A stretch of 64,000 nt of DNA from VRUE01 sp036265675 (GTDB lineage: Bacteria; Actinomycetota; Thermoleophilia; Solirubrobacterales; 70-9): NCBI GenBank assembly GCA_036265675.1, contig DATAOP010000049.1, positions 122,418-186,417 of the forward strand. Direction: 5' to 3'. Under the pieces are notes generated by a model. The model worked only from the letters and a program-made list of their open reading frames with translations. It was not told the origin of the DNA and ran no database searches. This document shows positions 43,401 through 50,457 of the stretch, one piece after another. The position numbers and the translations under genes are program-made. Position 1 is the stretch's first letter; every line of letters begins with the position of its first letter.

Positions 43401-44256
43401 GCTCATATTCAGGGCCGAAATTGCCCTCCGGCGTTTTGGACGCCGCGCCGTTCGGAAGCGTGCCGCCGTTCCAGGCGCTCACATATTCGCCGGCGGCGTT
43501 GAATTGGAAGATCTCGTGGGCGGCCCAATCGGCGACGTAGACGTCGCCGACGGTCGTCACCGCGATGCCCGTCGTCCGGGTCGAGCCGGAGACTTCTTCG
43601 TAGAGCCCTGCCGGGGTGGCGGTGATCTGTTCGAGATAGGCACCGCTTTCGTCGAAGATGTCGATCACCTTGTGGCCTGCATCGACGACGTAGAGGTTGT
43701 GGGTCGCCTGGTTGATCGCGATCGCGAAGCTGCTGTAGTAATCGGTTGGGGGGGTGAAGGAACCAGCCGGGGTCGCGAGCCCGGCGAGTTGACCGTCGTG
43801 CGCCGGTTCGGAATCGCCGAAGCTCGTGATCAGGTTGCCGCCTTCGTCGAACTTGTCGATCACGCCGTGGGTGCGGTCGGCGACGTAGACATCACCCGTC
43901 CCGTTGTCGACCGCCACCGAGACGCGGGATCCGCCGAATGACCCCGCCGGCGTGGCGCCGCCTTCCCAGCGGTCCGCGACCTTATCGGTGGTCGAGCTGA
44001 AGTCGAAGACCACTCCGCGGCCGCTATCTGCCACATAGATGTGACTGTTCTTGTTGCTGATCGCGATGCCCTGAGCAAGGAGATTTTCGAAGCCGGTAGG
44101 GCTCCATTCCAGGTTTTCGGGATAGGGCGGCGGGAACTGGGTGACGGGCACGTACTTCTTCGCCGCGAGCGCAGGCGAGGCGGCCAGCAGGAGCGCGAGC
44201 GCCCCAAGGGTGAGGACCGCCAGGCCGGCGGCCCGTGTCTTCCCCTCGCGTCTCAC
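40468..44256 (-). CDS. Giant secreted NHL/fibronectin-like exoprotein, first gene of operon 2
   Basis: 1262 residues from GTG 44256, which is preceded by GAGAGGGACGAAG and directly followed by a signal peptide (GLAVLTLGALALLLAASPAL). In-frame codons continue to 44430 but cover the promoter. Two NHL propellers (SHIYVADSGRG, GDVYVADRTHGVIDKFDEGG, NLYVVDAGHKVIDIFDESG; then GDVYVADAGNHRVDQFSPAG) fill about 35-690. Fibronectin-like modules with paired Cys (HVDPASAEGGGPITECHFEY) and one copy of the 90-residue repeat (FTLTFEGQTTGPIAL...ALEALPKIG...NVPQLTVD) follow. Three more fibronectin-like modules precede the end, CKRKFVLRHGRCVKK plus His/Arg tail. It lacks the DCRAYELVSP/CASC propeller core, so it is a type-B relative built only from accessory modules. 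Confidence 0.87.
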   Translation of the reverse strand: MRREGKTRAAGLAVLTLGALALLLAASPALAAKKYVPVTQFPPPYPENLEWSPTGFENLLAQGIAISNKNSHIYVADSGRGVVFDFSSTTDKVADRWEGGATPAGSFGGSRVSVAVDNGTGDVYVADRTHGVIDKFDEGGNLITSFGDSEPAHDGQLAGLATPAGSFTPPTDYYSSFAIAINQATHNLYVVDAGHKVIDIFDESGAYLEQITATPAGLYEEVSGSTRTTGIAVTTVGDVYVADWAAHEIFQFNAAGEYVSAWNGGTLPNGAASKTPEGNFGPEYEPLEVAAEDSTGNVFVNNPSNASIDVFDKNGNYLYQTSHAEQGGEWILFPEVVAIDQATGYLYSARFGSNAQVFEPIIVPDVSAGAASDVGTTTATFHGHVDPASAEGGGPITECHFEYLATFDAATNGASELFKGAKSVPCTPGPAYTTPTDVSATVTGLTPGTEYRVRLVASNSAGENSAIGENAATVGRYNFSTRFGSSGSGDGQLDEPLDVAINESNGDVYVADAGNHRVDQFSPAGSFIRAFGADVGGAGVDACTSGCQAGSASSEPEPGELADPKFVEVDNSTGPSAGDVYVADGENRTVQKFDSSGNLLSDWGSGGAVEFSKTEGKIGGITVDDLGNLFVLTVSPPYNWTEFSENGLSITKFPTNGTWINGLRMNLGTPGGSGIDIGMGETWYETQPSGRGSAGVLYSSTTAPNYASYQLYFSFLSELVLANSGLAVDRSSNNVFVDQSGRIDEFPAANCNPGGTGPNPAPGGCWPSDSFGAGDLTEGAGLAAPSSSHLVYAADSAADAVAVFAPLPAPEVETKGATGVGPTAATLTGHVDPSGPGQVSDCRFEYLAGPINNEVQKLEFDGALEGTFTLTFEGQTTGPIALAPGGFPEYYVRTALEALPKIGNENVKVTGQEGGPFEIEFIKRFAQVNVPQLTVDPSQLTPSGASAAVTTSFPGNGWQYGTSIPCSPPAPLSVPTDVSAELNGLSPFTVYHYRLVAARSDSEGLDSYGKELTFTPGATSPPGVGGTGASAVTPTSAQLHAEVNPMSAPTTYLFDYGPTSQYGQQTPASESIGEDETDHTVSTQLSGLTPGAVYHFRAVAINLNGVTNGPDQIFATPDHPEIGQSTVAAVSANGATLSLAITPGFRPTTYRVEYGVTRGYGASTPQSSSIGADNSPHLLSADISGLAAATTYHYRVVASNEIGTTSGPDQTFTTTPSSVLPAPAAPRAPKCKRKFVLRHGRCVKKPNRHHRHRRHKRRHHHG

Positions 44257-44401
44257 CTTCGTCCCTCTCCCCTTTCCGGCGGATCCCCCGGGGCTCACGA
44301 TAGCTCGTAAGCCCTGCCCGGGCCAATGGAATTCTCTCCGCAGCTTCGCTGCTGCCCCCGTTCCCCGTACAAAACAACTCGCTTCCCGGAAGCCGCGCAT
44401 A

Positions 44402-44430
44402 ACTAGAACACAGTCCAACCCTGATGTCAA
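44402..44430 (-). promoter_or_regulatory. Near-consensus sigma-70 promoter of giant operon 2
   Basis: On the minus strand TTGACA (44430-44425) is a perfect -35 hexamer, 17 nt follow, and TCTAGT (44407-44402) matches TATAAT in 4 of 6 positions. Transcription would start near 44395 and read the operon beginning at GTG 44256. This is the best promoter match in the window. Confidence 0.7.
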
Positions 44431-44441
44431 GCCCCTTGCAT

Positions 44442-44467
44442 GAAACCCGCATGGAAAGCGGGGTTTC
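44442..44467. repeat. Inverted repeat beside the operon 2 promoter
   Basis: GAAACCCGC (44442-44450) and GCGGGGTTTC (44458-44467) pair with one bulged base around ATGGAAA. It begins 12 bp upstream of the -35 box. Candidate operator for the divergent double TetR; a hairpin in RNA is the alternative. Confidence 0.4.
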
Positions 44468-44570
44468 TTTGCAACGATGCTCTACCGTGAGTGGCAGCAA
44501 GAAATGGGCAGCGAACTACCGTTTAGAGGGCCCGGATTCCGGGCGATCTGAGGAATCGAAGGCGCTGGAT

Positions 44571-45887
44571 ATGGTGCCGCTCCGGATGGTGGTGACACCA
44601 TGGGGAGACTCGAGGCGCCTGAGCGAAAAGACCCTGCCCCCGGGCCGCGGGACGACCGCCGCGGAAGCGGAGCAGAACCACCGCGAAAGGCTCTATGGGG
44701 CGATGGTGGCGAACGTCGCCGAAAAGGGCTATGAGGCGACGACGATCCTGGACCTGGTCGAGGTCTCCGGGGTCTCGCGCAGTGCCTTCTACAAGCACTT
44801 CAGCGACAAACAGGCGTGCTTCCTTGCGGCGATCGAGGCGCTGGTCGAGCCGGCGCTGGAAACGGCTGCCGAGCAGCTCCTGCCCGGTGGCGAGCCACAG
44901 AGCCCGGAGCTCACGAAGACCGCCTTCGAAGACCTGATCAAGCGAATCGCGACGCAGCCGGCGGCGGCGACGATGTGCATCGTCGAGGTCTATGCGGGCG
45001 GGCCCGAGGCGGTCGCCCTGCTCGACCGGATGACCGATTCCGTCGAGAAGCTGGCGAGCCCGATCCTGGTCGCGATGGGCCGCGAGGGGATGCCCTCGGA
45101 GATGGTGCGGGCGCTGATCGGCGGAGTCCAGAAGGCGATGCACAAGCACCTCTACCGCGGCGAGCCCGAGCGGCTGGTGGAACTGGCGCCGCAGCTCTGG
45201 GAATGGCTCCTCCTCTATCCCCCTCCCCCGGGGCCGCTGCGCGGGCCGCGGCGGCGCGTGCTGCGGCCGCTGCCCTTCGAGGAGCGGCAGGCTGCGTCGA
45301 ATCCGTCGGAGCGGCTGCTGCGGGGGCTGGCGGCCGCCGTCGCCGAGAAGGGCTATCCGGAGACGACGATCGCCGACATCATCGAGCGCGCCGGGACGTC
45401 CTACCGGGCGTTCTACGAACTCTTCGAGAGCAAGGAGGATGCGACGGTCGCGGCCCTCGACGTCGGCTCGCTGCAGATGCTGGCGGCCGCGCTGCCGGCC
45501 TTCAGGATCGCCAAGGACTGGGCCGAGGCGGTCCGGGCCACGCAGGAGGCGATGTTCCTCTACGGGGTGCAGGAGCCCGAGTACGCGCGGCTCGGCGCGG
45601 TGGAGATGTACGCGGCGGGAAAACGGGCGCTCGAGCAGCGTGAGCGTGTGACCGAACAGATGGAGGCCCTGCTGGCGGCGGGCTATGAGCTCTCCCCCGA
45701 CGTTCCCCCCGTCACCGCCGAGGCGATCGGCGGCGCGTTGTACGCGCTGTTCTACGAACACGTCAAAGCGAAGGGCCCCGAGCGCCTGGCGGAACTGGTG
45801 CCATGGGCCGTCTACGTCACCCTGACTCCGTTCCTCGGCGGCGATGAGGCCTACGCGGTCGCCACCGGCGGCGGTGAGGGCACCTGA
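44571..45887 (+). CDS. Double TetR-family regulator (two tandem TetR modules in one chain)
   Basis: 438 residues from ATG 44571 (GAAGG 8 nt upstream). Module 1: helix-turn-helix at about 36-82 with ATTILDLVEVSGVSRSAFYKHF and then SDKQACFLAAIEAL, followed by a helical ligand domain. After a proline/arginine linker (YPPPPGPLRGPRRR, about residue 215-230) module 2 starts, with ETTIADIIERAGTSYRAFYELF at about 258-280 and its own helical domain to the end. Each module is of normal TetR size, so this is a full fusion and not a truncation. It is divergent from giant operon 2 and mirrors the two separate tetR genes before giant operon 1. A covalent pseudo-dimer controlling that operon is inferred. 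Confidence 0.88.
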   Translation: MVPLRMVVTPWGDSRRLSEKTLPPGRGTTAAEAEQNHRERLYGAMVANVAEKGYEATTILDLVEVSGVSRSAFYKHFSDKQACFLAAIEALVEPALETAAEQLLPGGEPQSPELTKTAFEDLIKRIATQPAAATMCIVEVYAGGPEAVALLDRMTDSVEKLASPILVAMGREGMPSEMVRALIGGVQKAMHKHLYRGEPERLVELAPQLWEWLLLYPPPPGPLRGPRRRVLRPLPFEERQAASNPSERLLRGLAAAVAEKGYPETTIADIIERAGTSYRAFYELFESKEDATVAALDVGSLQMLAAALPAFRIAKDWAEAVRATQEAMFLYGVQEPEYARLGAVEMYAAGKRALEQRERVTEQMEALLAAGYELSPDVPPVTAEAIGGALYALFYEHVKAKGPERLAELVPWAVYVTLTPFLGGDEAYAVATGGGEGT

Positions 45888-45922
45888 CGGCGGCTCGGTA
45901 GCCTCAGTACGGGTACTCCCCC

Positions 45923-48049
45923 GTGGCTCGGCGAACTCGAAGGCGGCGACGCAGGTCGCACAGAAATCACTGGAGGCTGCTCCTGGCCGGCGGCGTCCTG
46001 CTCGTGCTGCTCCTGGCCGGCGGCACCGTCGCCGCGACCTGGGCGATCGGCGTCTACAACTCGGGGCCGCCGCTGTCCAGCCTGAAGCCGGTACAGCGCG
46101 GCCGCTCCTCGGCGATCTACGCGTCCGACGGCTCGCTGATCGGCTTCATTCGGGCCAGCACCATCCGCCAGCCGGTACCCGCGCGGGCCCTGCCGCAGGA
46201 TCTCGAGGACGCCACCGTGGCGATCGAGGACAGGGGCTTCTTCGACCACGGGGCGATCGACCCGGCGTCGATCGCCCGCGCCGCCTGGAAGGACCTGCTG
46301 GCGGGCGGCAAGCCCGTCCAGGGCGCCTCGACCATCACCCAGCAGCTCGTCCGCAACCTCTACATCCGCAACCCCGAAGACACGCTCGAACGAAAGCTGA
46401 GGGAAGTCCGGCTCGCCTTCGAAATGGAGGACGCGCACTCCAAGCACTGGATCCTCACCCAGTACCTGAACACCGCCCCGTATGGCACCGTCGAAGGTGA
46501 GACGGCTGTGGGGGCGGAAGCCGCGGCGCAGACCTACTACGGCAAGCCCGCCAAGGACCTGAGCCTGACCGAGGCGGCGCTGATCGCCGGCCTCCCCCAG
46601 GCGCCGACCGAATACAACCCGTTCCTCGACCCCAGGGCCGCGCTCGAACGCCGCGACGAGGTGCTGGAAGCGATGCGGGACGAGGGGTACATCAGCCATC
46701 GCCGCTACCGCAAGGCGATCCACCGGGGCCTGGGACTGAACCCGGGCCACAAGTACCAGGTGATCCGCGACCCGTTTCTCTTCGACCTCGTCCAGCAGGA
46801 GCTGATCGACAAGTACGGCATCAACACCGTCCGCTATGGGGGGCTGAAGGCTTACACGACGATCAATCCCGAACTGCAGGAAATCGCGCAGGCGGCGGTC
46901 GACTCCTGCTCGGTCTGCTACCCGGAAGGCGGGCCGGCCTCGGCGCTGGCCTCGGTCGACCCGTCCAACGGCGAGATCGTCGCGCTCGCCTCGACGCCGG
47001 GGTCTGCCGAAGAAAGTCAGTTCAACTACGCCTGGCAGGCCCACCGGCAGCCCGGCTCCTCGTTCAAGGCCTTCGTCCTCACCACCGCGATCAAGCAGGG
47101 AATCGATCCCTACTCGACCTACTACGACGGCACCTCGCCGAAGACGCTCGAGATCCCGGGCGGCGGCGTCTGGACCGTCCACAACGCCGAGCCGGGCGGG
47201 GGGACGATGTCGCTCGCCAGCGCCACCTGGGAGTCGGTCAACGCCGTCTTCGCCCAGCTCGACCTCGACGTCGGCCCGGAAAACGTCACCCACACCGCCC
47301 AGCAGATGGGGATCACAGCGCCGCTCGAATCGGTACCCGCCGAGGCGATCGGCGGGCTGCGGGTCGGCGTCACCCCGCTCGAAATGGCCTCGGCGTACGC
47401 AACGCTCGCCGATGGCGGCATTCGCCATCGGCCAACCGCGGTCGCCCGCGTCGAGTTCCCGGACGGCAAGGTCGACGAACCCAACCCCGACGGGGGTGAG
47501 CGCGTCCTCAGCGAAGGCGATGCGTACGATGTCACCAAGCTGCTCGAGGGCGTGATCACGCAGGGGACCGGCGCCGGCTACACGTCGATGGGCTGCTCCG
47601 CGGCGGCGGGCAAGACCGGCACCTCGGAGGGACTCTCCGACGCCTGGTTCGTGGGCTACACGCCGCTCTTCTCGACCGCGGTCTGGGTCGGGCACCCGCA
47701 GTCCCGGGAAGAGACCGGCTTCGGCGGTCCGACCGCGGGGCCGATCTGGCGCTACTTCATGGAACAGGCCGTCAACGGCGACTGCCCCGAATTCGGGGTG
47801 CCGTCGAGCCTCCCCGAACTCTCTGGGCTCGACAGCGGACACACCGCCGGCTCCTCCTCGTCCTCCTCGAGCGGCGAATACGAAAGCGAATACGAATACG
47901 AATACGAAGGCGGCTACGAAGAAGCCGAACCGGAAGAAGGCGGTGGCGAAGAACCGGGTGCGCCGGCTGAATCGAGCCCCGCGCCCGAATCGGCGCCGGC
48001 ACCCTCCCCCTCAGGTGGCGGTGTCGGCGGGGGGGTCGCCGCGCCCTGA
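45923..48049 (+). CDS. Class A penicillin-binding protein (glycosyltransferase/transpeptidase)
   Basis: 708 residues from a GTG start. A basic N-terminus (ARRTRRRRRR) precedes one transmembrane helix (about 19-43). The glycosyltransferase domain has the catalytic Glu102 in ATVAIEDRGFFDH and GASTITQQLVRN, and continues to about residue 270. The penicillin-binding domain has Ser379 in SSFK, the SVN motif in WESVNAVF, and K564 in GKTGTSE. It polymerises and crosslinks peptidoglycan at the outer face of the membrane. The last 80 residues are unusual: serine-rich, then Glu-Tyr repeats (EYESEYEYEYE), then Pro/Ala/Glu. Its 3' end overlaps the convergent nitrilase gene by 39 bp. Confidence 0.95.
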   Translation: MARRTRRRRRRSHRNHWRLLLAGGVLLVLLLAGGTVAATWAIGVYNSGPPLSSLKPVQRGRSSAIYASDGSLIGFIRASTIRQPVPARALPQDLEDATVAIEDRGFFDHGAIDPASIARAAWKDLLAGGKPVQGASTITQQLVRNLYIRNPEDTLERKLREVRLAFEMEDAHSKHWILTQYLNTAPYGTVEGETAVGAEAAAQTYYGKPAKDLSLTEAALIAGLPQAPTEYNPFLDPRAALERRDEVLEAMRDEGYISHRRYRKAIHRGLGLNPGHKYQVIRDPFLFDLVQQELIDKYGINTVRYGGLKAYTTINPELQEIAQAAVDSCSVCYPEGGPASALASVDPSNGEIVALASTPGSAEESQFNYAWQAHRQPGSSFKAFVLTTAIKQGIDPYSTYYDGTSPKTLEIPGGGVWTVHNAEPGGGTMSLASATWESVNAVFAQLDLDVGPENVTHTAQQMGITAPLESVPAEAIGGLRVGVTPLEMASAYATLADGGIRHRPTAVARVEFPDGKVDEPNPDGGERVLSEGDAYDVTKLLEGVITQGTGAGYTSMGCSAAAGKTGTSEGLSDAWFVGYTPLFSTAVWVGHPQSREETGFGGPTAGPIWRYFMEQAVNGDCPEFGVPSSLPELSGLDSGHTAGSSSSSSSGEYESEYEYEYEGGYEEAEPEEGGGEEPGAPAESSPAPESAPAPSPSGGGVGGGVAAP

Positions 48050-49009
48050 AGCCGCGAACGTGGTTCGGGTCTCGCCGATGGCGAGGGGAGGCCGGCCACG
48101 AACGTTCTTTGCATACCAGCGGCGGCCGAGAAGGCGCTGTGAGTTCCAGGCGAAAGCGGAAATCGACCCCCGCCGATGAAGCCAGAACCGATCCGGGATC
48201 GGCTCGTCTGGCGTGACACGACGGGGCTCGACGTCGGCGATCGCGAAGCCGGGGCCCACCTCCCTCCCGCGCCGAGCGAGGACGCGGCCATGGGCGTCGG
48301 CGATCTGGGCGCCGCCCTGGAAGTGCCCCGAGTAGCGGAGCGACGGAAGCTCCGGCATCGGGCACGAGAAGCTGCCGCTGATCGCCCCATGGACGATCGG
48401 CGCACCGATGTAGCGGCCGAAAACGGCCGGCGCCCGCGCGGCCACGGCGGCGTTAGCACGCTCGGCGCGACGGGTGTAGGCCCTCGGCGGCCAGTTCGGG
48501 ACGCTCCACCAGTTCGACCCTCCCATCACCAGATCGACCCGCCCCCGCAGGCGCCGCGCGGTCGCGCTCCGCATGAACTCCCAGCACACCGCCGCGCCGA
48601 CCGTCAGCTCGCCCGCCTCGACCACACCGTCGTCTTCACCACCGACGTAAAGCGCGTTCTCCCACATCGTCGGCAGGTCCTTGTCATGGCGGCCGAGCAG
48701 GCCGTCGGGGCCGGCGAGCGGGAACGCGTTGCGAACCTGCCCGTCCGTGTCGCGACACAGGAACGACCCTCCGATCAGGACCCCCTCATCGGCGGCCACC
48801 TCGAGCAGCATCTCGGTCGCGGCTCCGTCCGGCGCCAGCGCGGCGCCGGCAAGCTCGGGACGAAACGCGGCGCCGGTCGTGAAGAACTCGGGAAGCGCGA
48901 TCGCCTCCGCGCCCGCCGCCGCGGCCTCGCGCGCCAGCGCGTTGCAGGCGCTCAGATTGGAGCGGACGTCGCCCAGAGCCACGTCCAGCTGGACGGCTGC
49001 GACCCGCAT
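48011..49009 (-). CDS. Carbon-nitrogen hydrolase (nitrilase superfamily)
   Basis: 332 residues, ATG 49009. The complete catalytic triad is visible: Glu41 in ALPEFF, Lys110 in RHDKDLP, Cys142 in AAVCWEFMR. MRVAAVQLD at the start is the usual first strand. Members hydrolyse amides or nitriles in the cytoplasm; the substrate cannot be told from sequence. GGSNWW after the Cys strand and the 332-residue length fit an aliphatic amidase or nitrilase-like branch. TAGGGT at 49021-49016 sits 6 nt before the ATG, so the mRNA may be leaderless. It diverges from the flippase-like gene with 51 bp between starts. Confidence 0.9.
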   Translation of the reverse strand: MRVAAVQLDVALGDVRSNLSACNALAREAAAAGAEAIALPEFFTTGAAFRPELAGAALAPDGAATEMLLEVAADEGVLIGGSFLCRDTDGQVRNAFPLAGPDGLLGRHDKDLPTMWENALYVGGEDDGVVEAGELTVGAAVCWEFMRSATARRLRGRVDLVMGGSNWWSVPNWPPRAYTRRAERANAAVAARAPAVFGRYIGAPIVHGAISGSFSCPMPELPSLRYSGHFQGGAQIADAHGRVLARRGREVGPGFAIADVEPRRVTPDEPIPDRFWLHRRGSISAFAWNSQRLLGRRWYAKNVRGRPPLAIGETRTTFAASGRGDPPADTAT

Positions 49010-49015
49010 GCCCCG

Positions 49016-49021
49016 ACCCTA
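49016..49021 (-). promoter_or_regulatory. -10-like hexamer of the nitrilase gene (leaderless)
   Basis: TAGGGT on the minus strand followed by exactly 6 nt and the ATG at 49009. There is no ribosome site. No convincing -35 was found. Confidence 0.45.
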
Positions 49022-49048
49022 GCGCAGCCTCACCGGTGATCCGGCGCG

Positions 49049-49054
49049 TAGGTT
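49049..49054 (+). promoter_or_regulatory. -10-like hexamer of the flippase-like gene (leaderless)
   Basis: TAGGTT followed by exactly 6 nt and the ATG at 49061, mirroring the divergent nitrilase promoter. No ribosome site is present. Confidence 0.45.
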
Positions 49055-49060
49055 GGGGGC

Positions 49061-50131
49061 ATGCCCGCCTCGCCCGAAGCCGGTGCCTCACCCGCGCCGG
49101 GGCCCGATCTCCCCCGAGAGTTCCAGACGCGGCCGCTGCTGCGGCGAGCCCTGCAGGCGGTCGGCGCCCTCGCGATCCTGTTTGCGATCTTCCTCCTCGC
49201 CCCGGGCCTCGGGGAAGTGCGGGACCTGCTGACGGAAGCCGAGCCCGGCTGGCTGGCTCTGGCGACGGCGCTCGAGGCGCTCTCGTTCGCCTGCTATGTC
49301 CTCATGTTCGGGCCCATCTTCTGCACCGGCCTCAGCCGCAGGCGAAGCTGGCAGATCGGCGGTTCGGAGCTGGCGATGGGCTCGCTGGTTCCCGCGAGCG
49401 GCGCCGGCGGGCTCGCGCTCGGGGCCTGGATCCTCCACCGCGGAGGGATGGATGCCGCACGTATCGCGCGCCGGTCGGTCGCCTTCTTCCTGATCAAAAG
49501 CGCGGTGAACTTCGTCGCCGTCGCGGTGATTGGGACGGCGCTGGCGATCGGCATCCTCGGTCCCGAACTATCTCTGTGGCTCACCGCCGTGCCCGCCGCG
49601 GCCGCCGCCCTCACCATCGGCGCAGTCGCCCTGCTGCCACGCCTCGGGCCGGGACGGACCCCGGACCCGAGGGCTTCCCGGCTGAGCCGCGGCTGGAGTC
49701 ACACCCGGACCGCGGTGATCAACGGCACCACGGAGGCCTTCCAGATAGTGCGATCGGGCGACCTCCGTGTCCTGGCGGGCTCGTTCGGCTATTGGGCCTT
49801 CGACAACGCGGTGCTCTGGGCGACCTTCCGCGCCTTCGGCCTCTCTCCCCCGCTCACGGTGGTGCTGATGGCCTATCTGATCGGACAGCTGGGAGGACTG
49901 CTCCCGATCCCCGGCGGGATCGGCGGCATCGACGGCGGCCTGATCGGAACCTTCATCGTCTACGGAACGGCCGCGGCCGGCACCGCGGCGGCGGTCCTCG
50001 CCTATCGCGTCATCCTCTTCTGGCTGCCGCTGCTTCTCGGCGGACTTGCATTCGCCAGCCTGCGCCGCGACATGCCGACCGGCAACGAACTCGCCTCATG
50101 CGCTCCGGCGATTGCCGCGCAGTCAGCCTGA
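49061..50131 (+). CDS. Lysylphosphatidylglycerol-synthase-type membrane protein (flippase-like)
   Basis: 356 residues, mostly membrane-spanning (about eight helices between residues 25 and 340). The family signature is in helices 3-6: ELAMGSLVPASGAGGLALGAWIL, RRSVAFFLIKSAVNF and, near the end, GQLGGLLPIPGGIGGIDGGLIG, the Gly/Pro-rich loop of the UPF0104/AglD/MprF-N family. Proteins of this group flip or transfer lipid-linked molecules; without the MprF catalytic domain the function is probably transport of a lipid-linked substrate (inference). ATG 49061 fits the leaderless promoter. Confidence 0.88.
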   Translation: MPASPEAGASPAPGPDLPREFQTRPLLRRALQAVGALAILFAIFLLAPGLGEVRDLLTEAEPGWLALATALEALSFACYVLMFGPIFCTGLSRRRSWQIGGSELAMGSLVPASGAGGLALGAWILHRGGMDAARIARRSVAFFLIKSAVNFVAVAVIGTALAIGILGPELSLWLTAVPAAAAALTIGAVALLPRLGPGRTPDPRASRLSRGWSHTRTAVINGTTEAFQIVRSGDLRVLAGSFGYWAFDNAVLWATFRAFGLSPPLTVVLMAYLIGQLGGLLPIPGGIGGIDGGLIGTFIVYGTAAAGTAAAVLAYRVILFWLPLLLGGLAFASLRRDMPTGNELASCAPAIAAQSA

Positions 50132-50211
50132 TGCGCCGCCACATCCAGAATTTCTCCTTTTGTCACATTTCCCTCCTAGCGTTGCCCTGGTCAGCAACGA
50201 AGGGAGCGACG

Positions 50212-50457
50212 ATGCGTGCAAATAGGGTGCCCCAGGCGGGGACGGTGCTTGCAGTGGGCGCAGCGATCGCCTTCGCGGGCTGCGGGGGCGGTGCCGACAC
50301 GACCACGAGTGGGACTTCCTCCAAGGCGACCACACCCGCAGGCCAAACCTCGAGCGAAGCCGCGATGAAGCACGAGGATTCGATGAAGAAAAACGGCACA
50401 ACGACGCATGAGCAGAGCTCGATGCATGAAAGCGGAGACTCGATGAACGGGGGCTGA
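50212..50457 (+). CDS. Small Met/His-rich lipoprotein
   Basis: 81 residues. ATG 50212 is preceded by AAGGGAG 5 nt away. A lipobox (AIAFAGC, Cys24) follows a hydrophobic stretch, so the mature protein would be lipid-anchored outside. The rest is Ser/Thr-rich and contains four Met/acid/His clusters: AAMKHEDSMKK, SSMHESGDSMNGG and HEQSS. Such Met/His arrays resemble soft-metal (copper) binding sequences. The TGA overlaps the ATG of the DipZ-like gene by one base (TGATG). A role in metal or thiol redox sensing next to DipZ and a two-component system is inferred. Confidence 0.82.
   Translation: MRANRVPQAGTVLAVGAAIAFAGCGGGADTTTSGTSSKATTPAGQTSSEAAMKHEDSMKKNGTTTHEQSSMHESGDSMNGG

Larger units (their letters stand above)
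44257..44570. promoter_or_regulatory. Divergent regulatory region between giant operon 2 and the double tetR gene
   Basis: This 314-bp stretch has no gene. It holds the promoter of the minus-strand operon (44402-44430), an imperfect hairpin/inverted repeat at 44442-44467, and on the plus strand a ribosome site GAAGG 8 nt before the ATG at 44571. The operon leader would be about 140 nt. No clear plus-strand -35/-10 pair was found for the tetR gene. Confidence 0.5.

Noticed and set aside
45851..47842. 663-codon open frame on the minus strand
   Set aside because: It is antisense to the class A penicillin-binding protein, whose catalytic motifs prove the plus-strand frame.
49036..50457. 473-codon frame containing the lipoprotein
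   Set aside because: Only the last 81 codons (from ATG 50212, with ribosome site and lipobox) are real; the rest is a shadow of the flippase-like gene.
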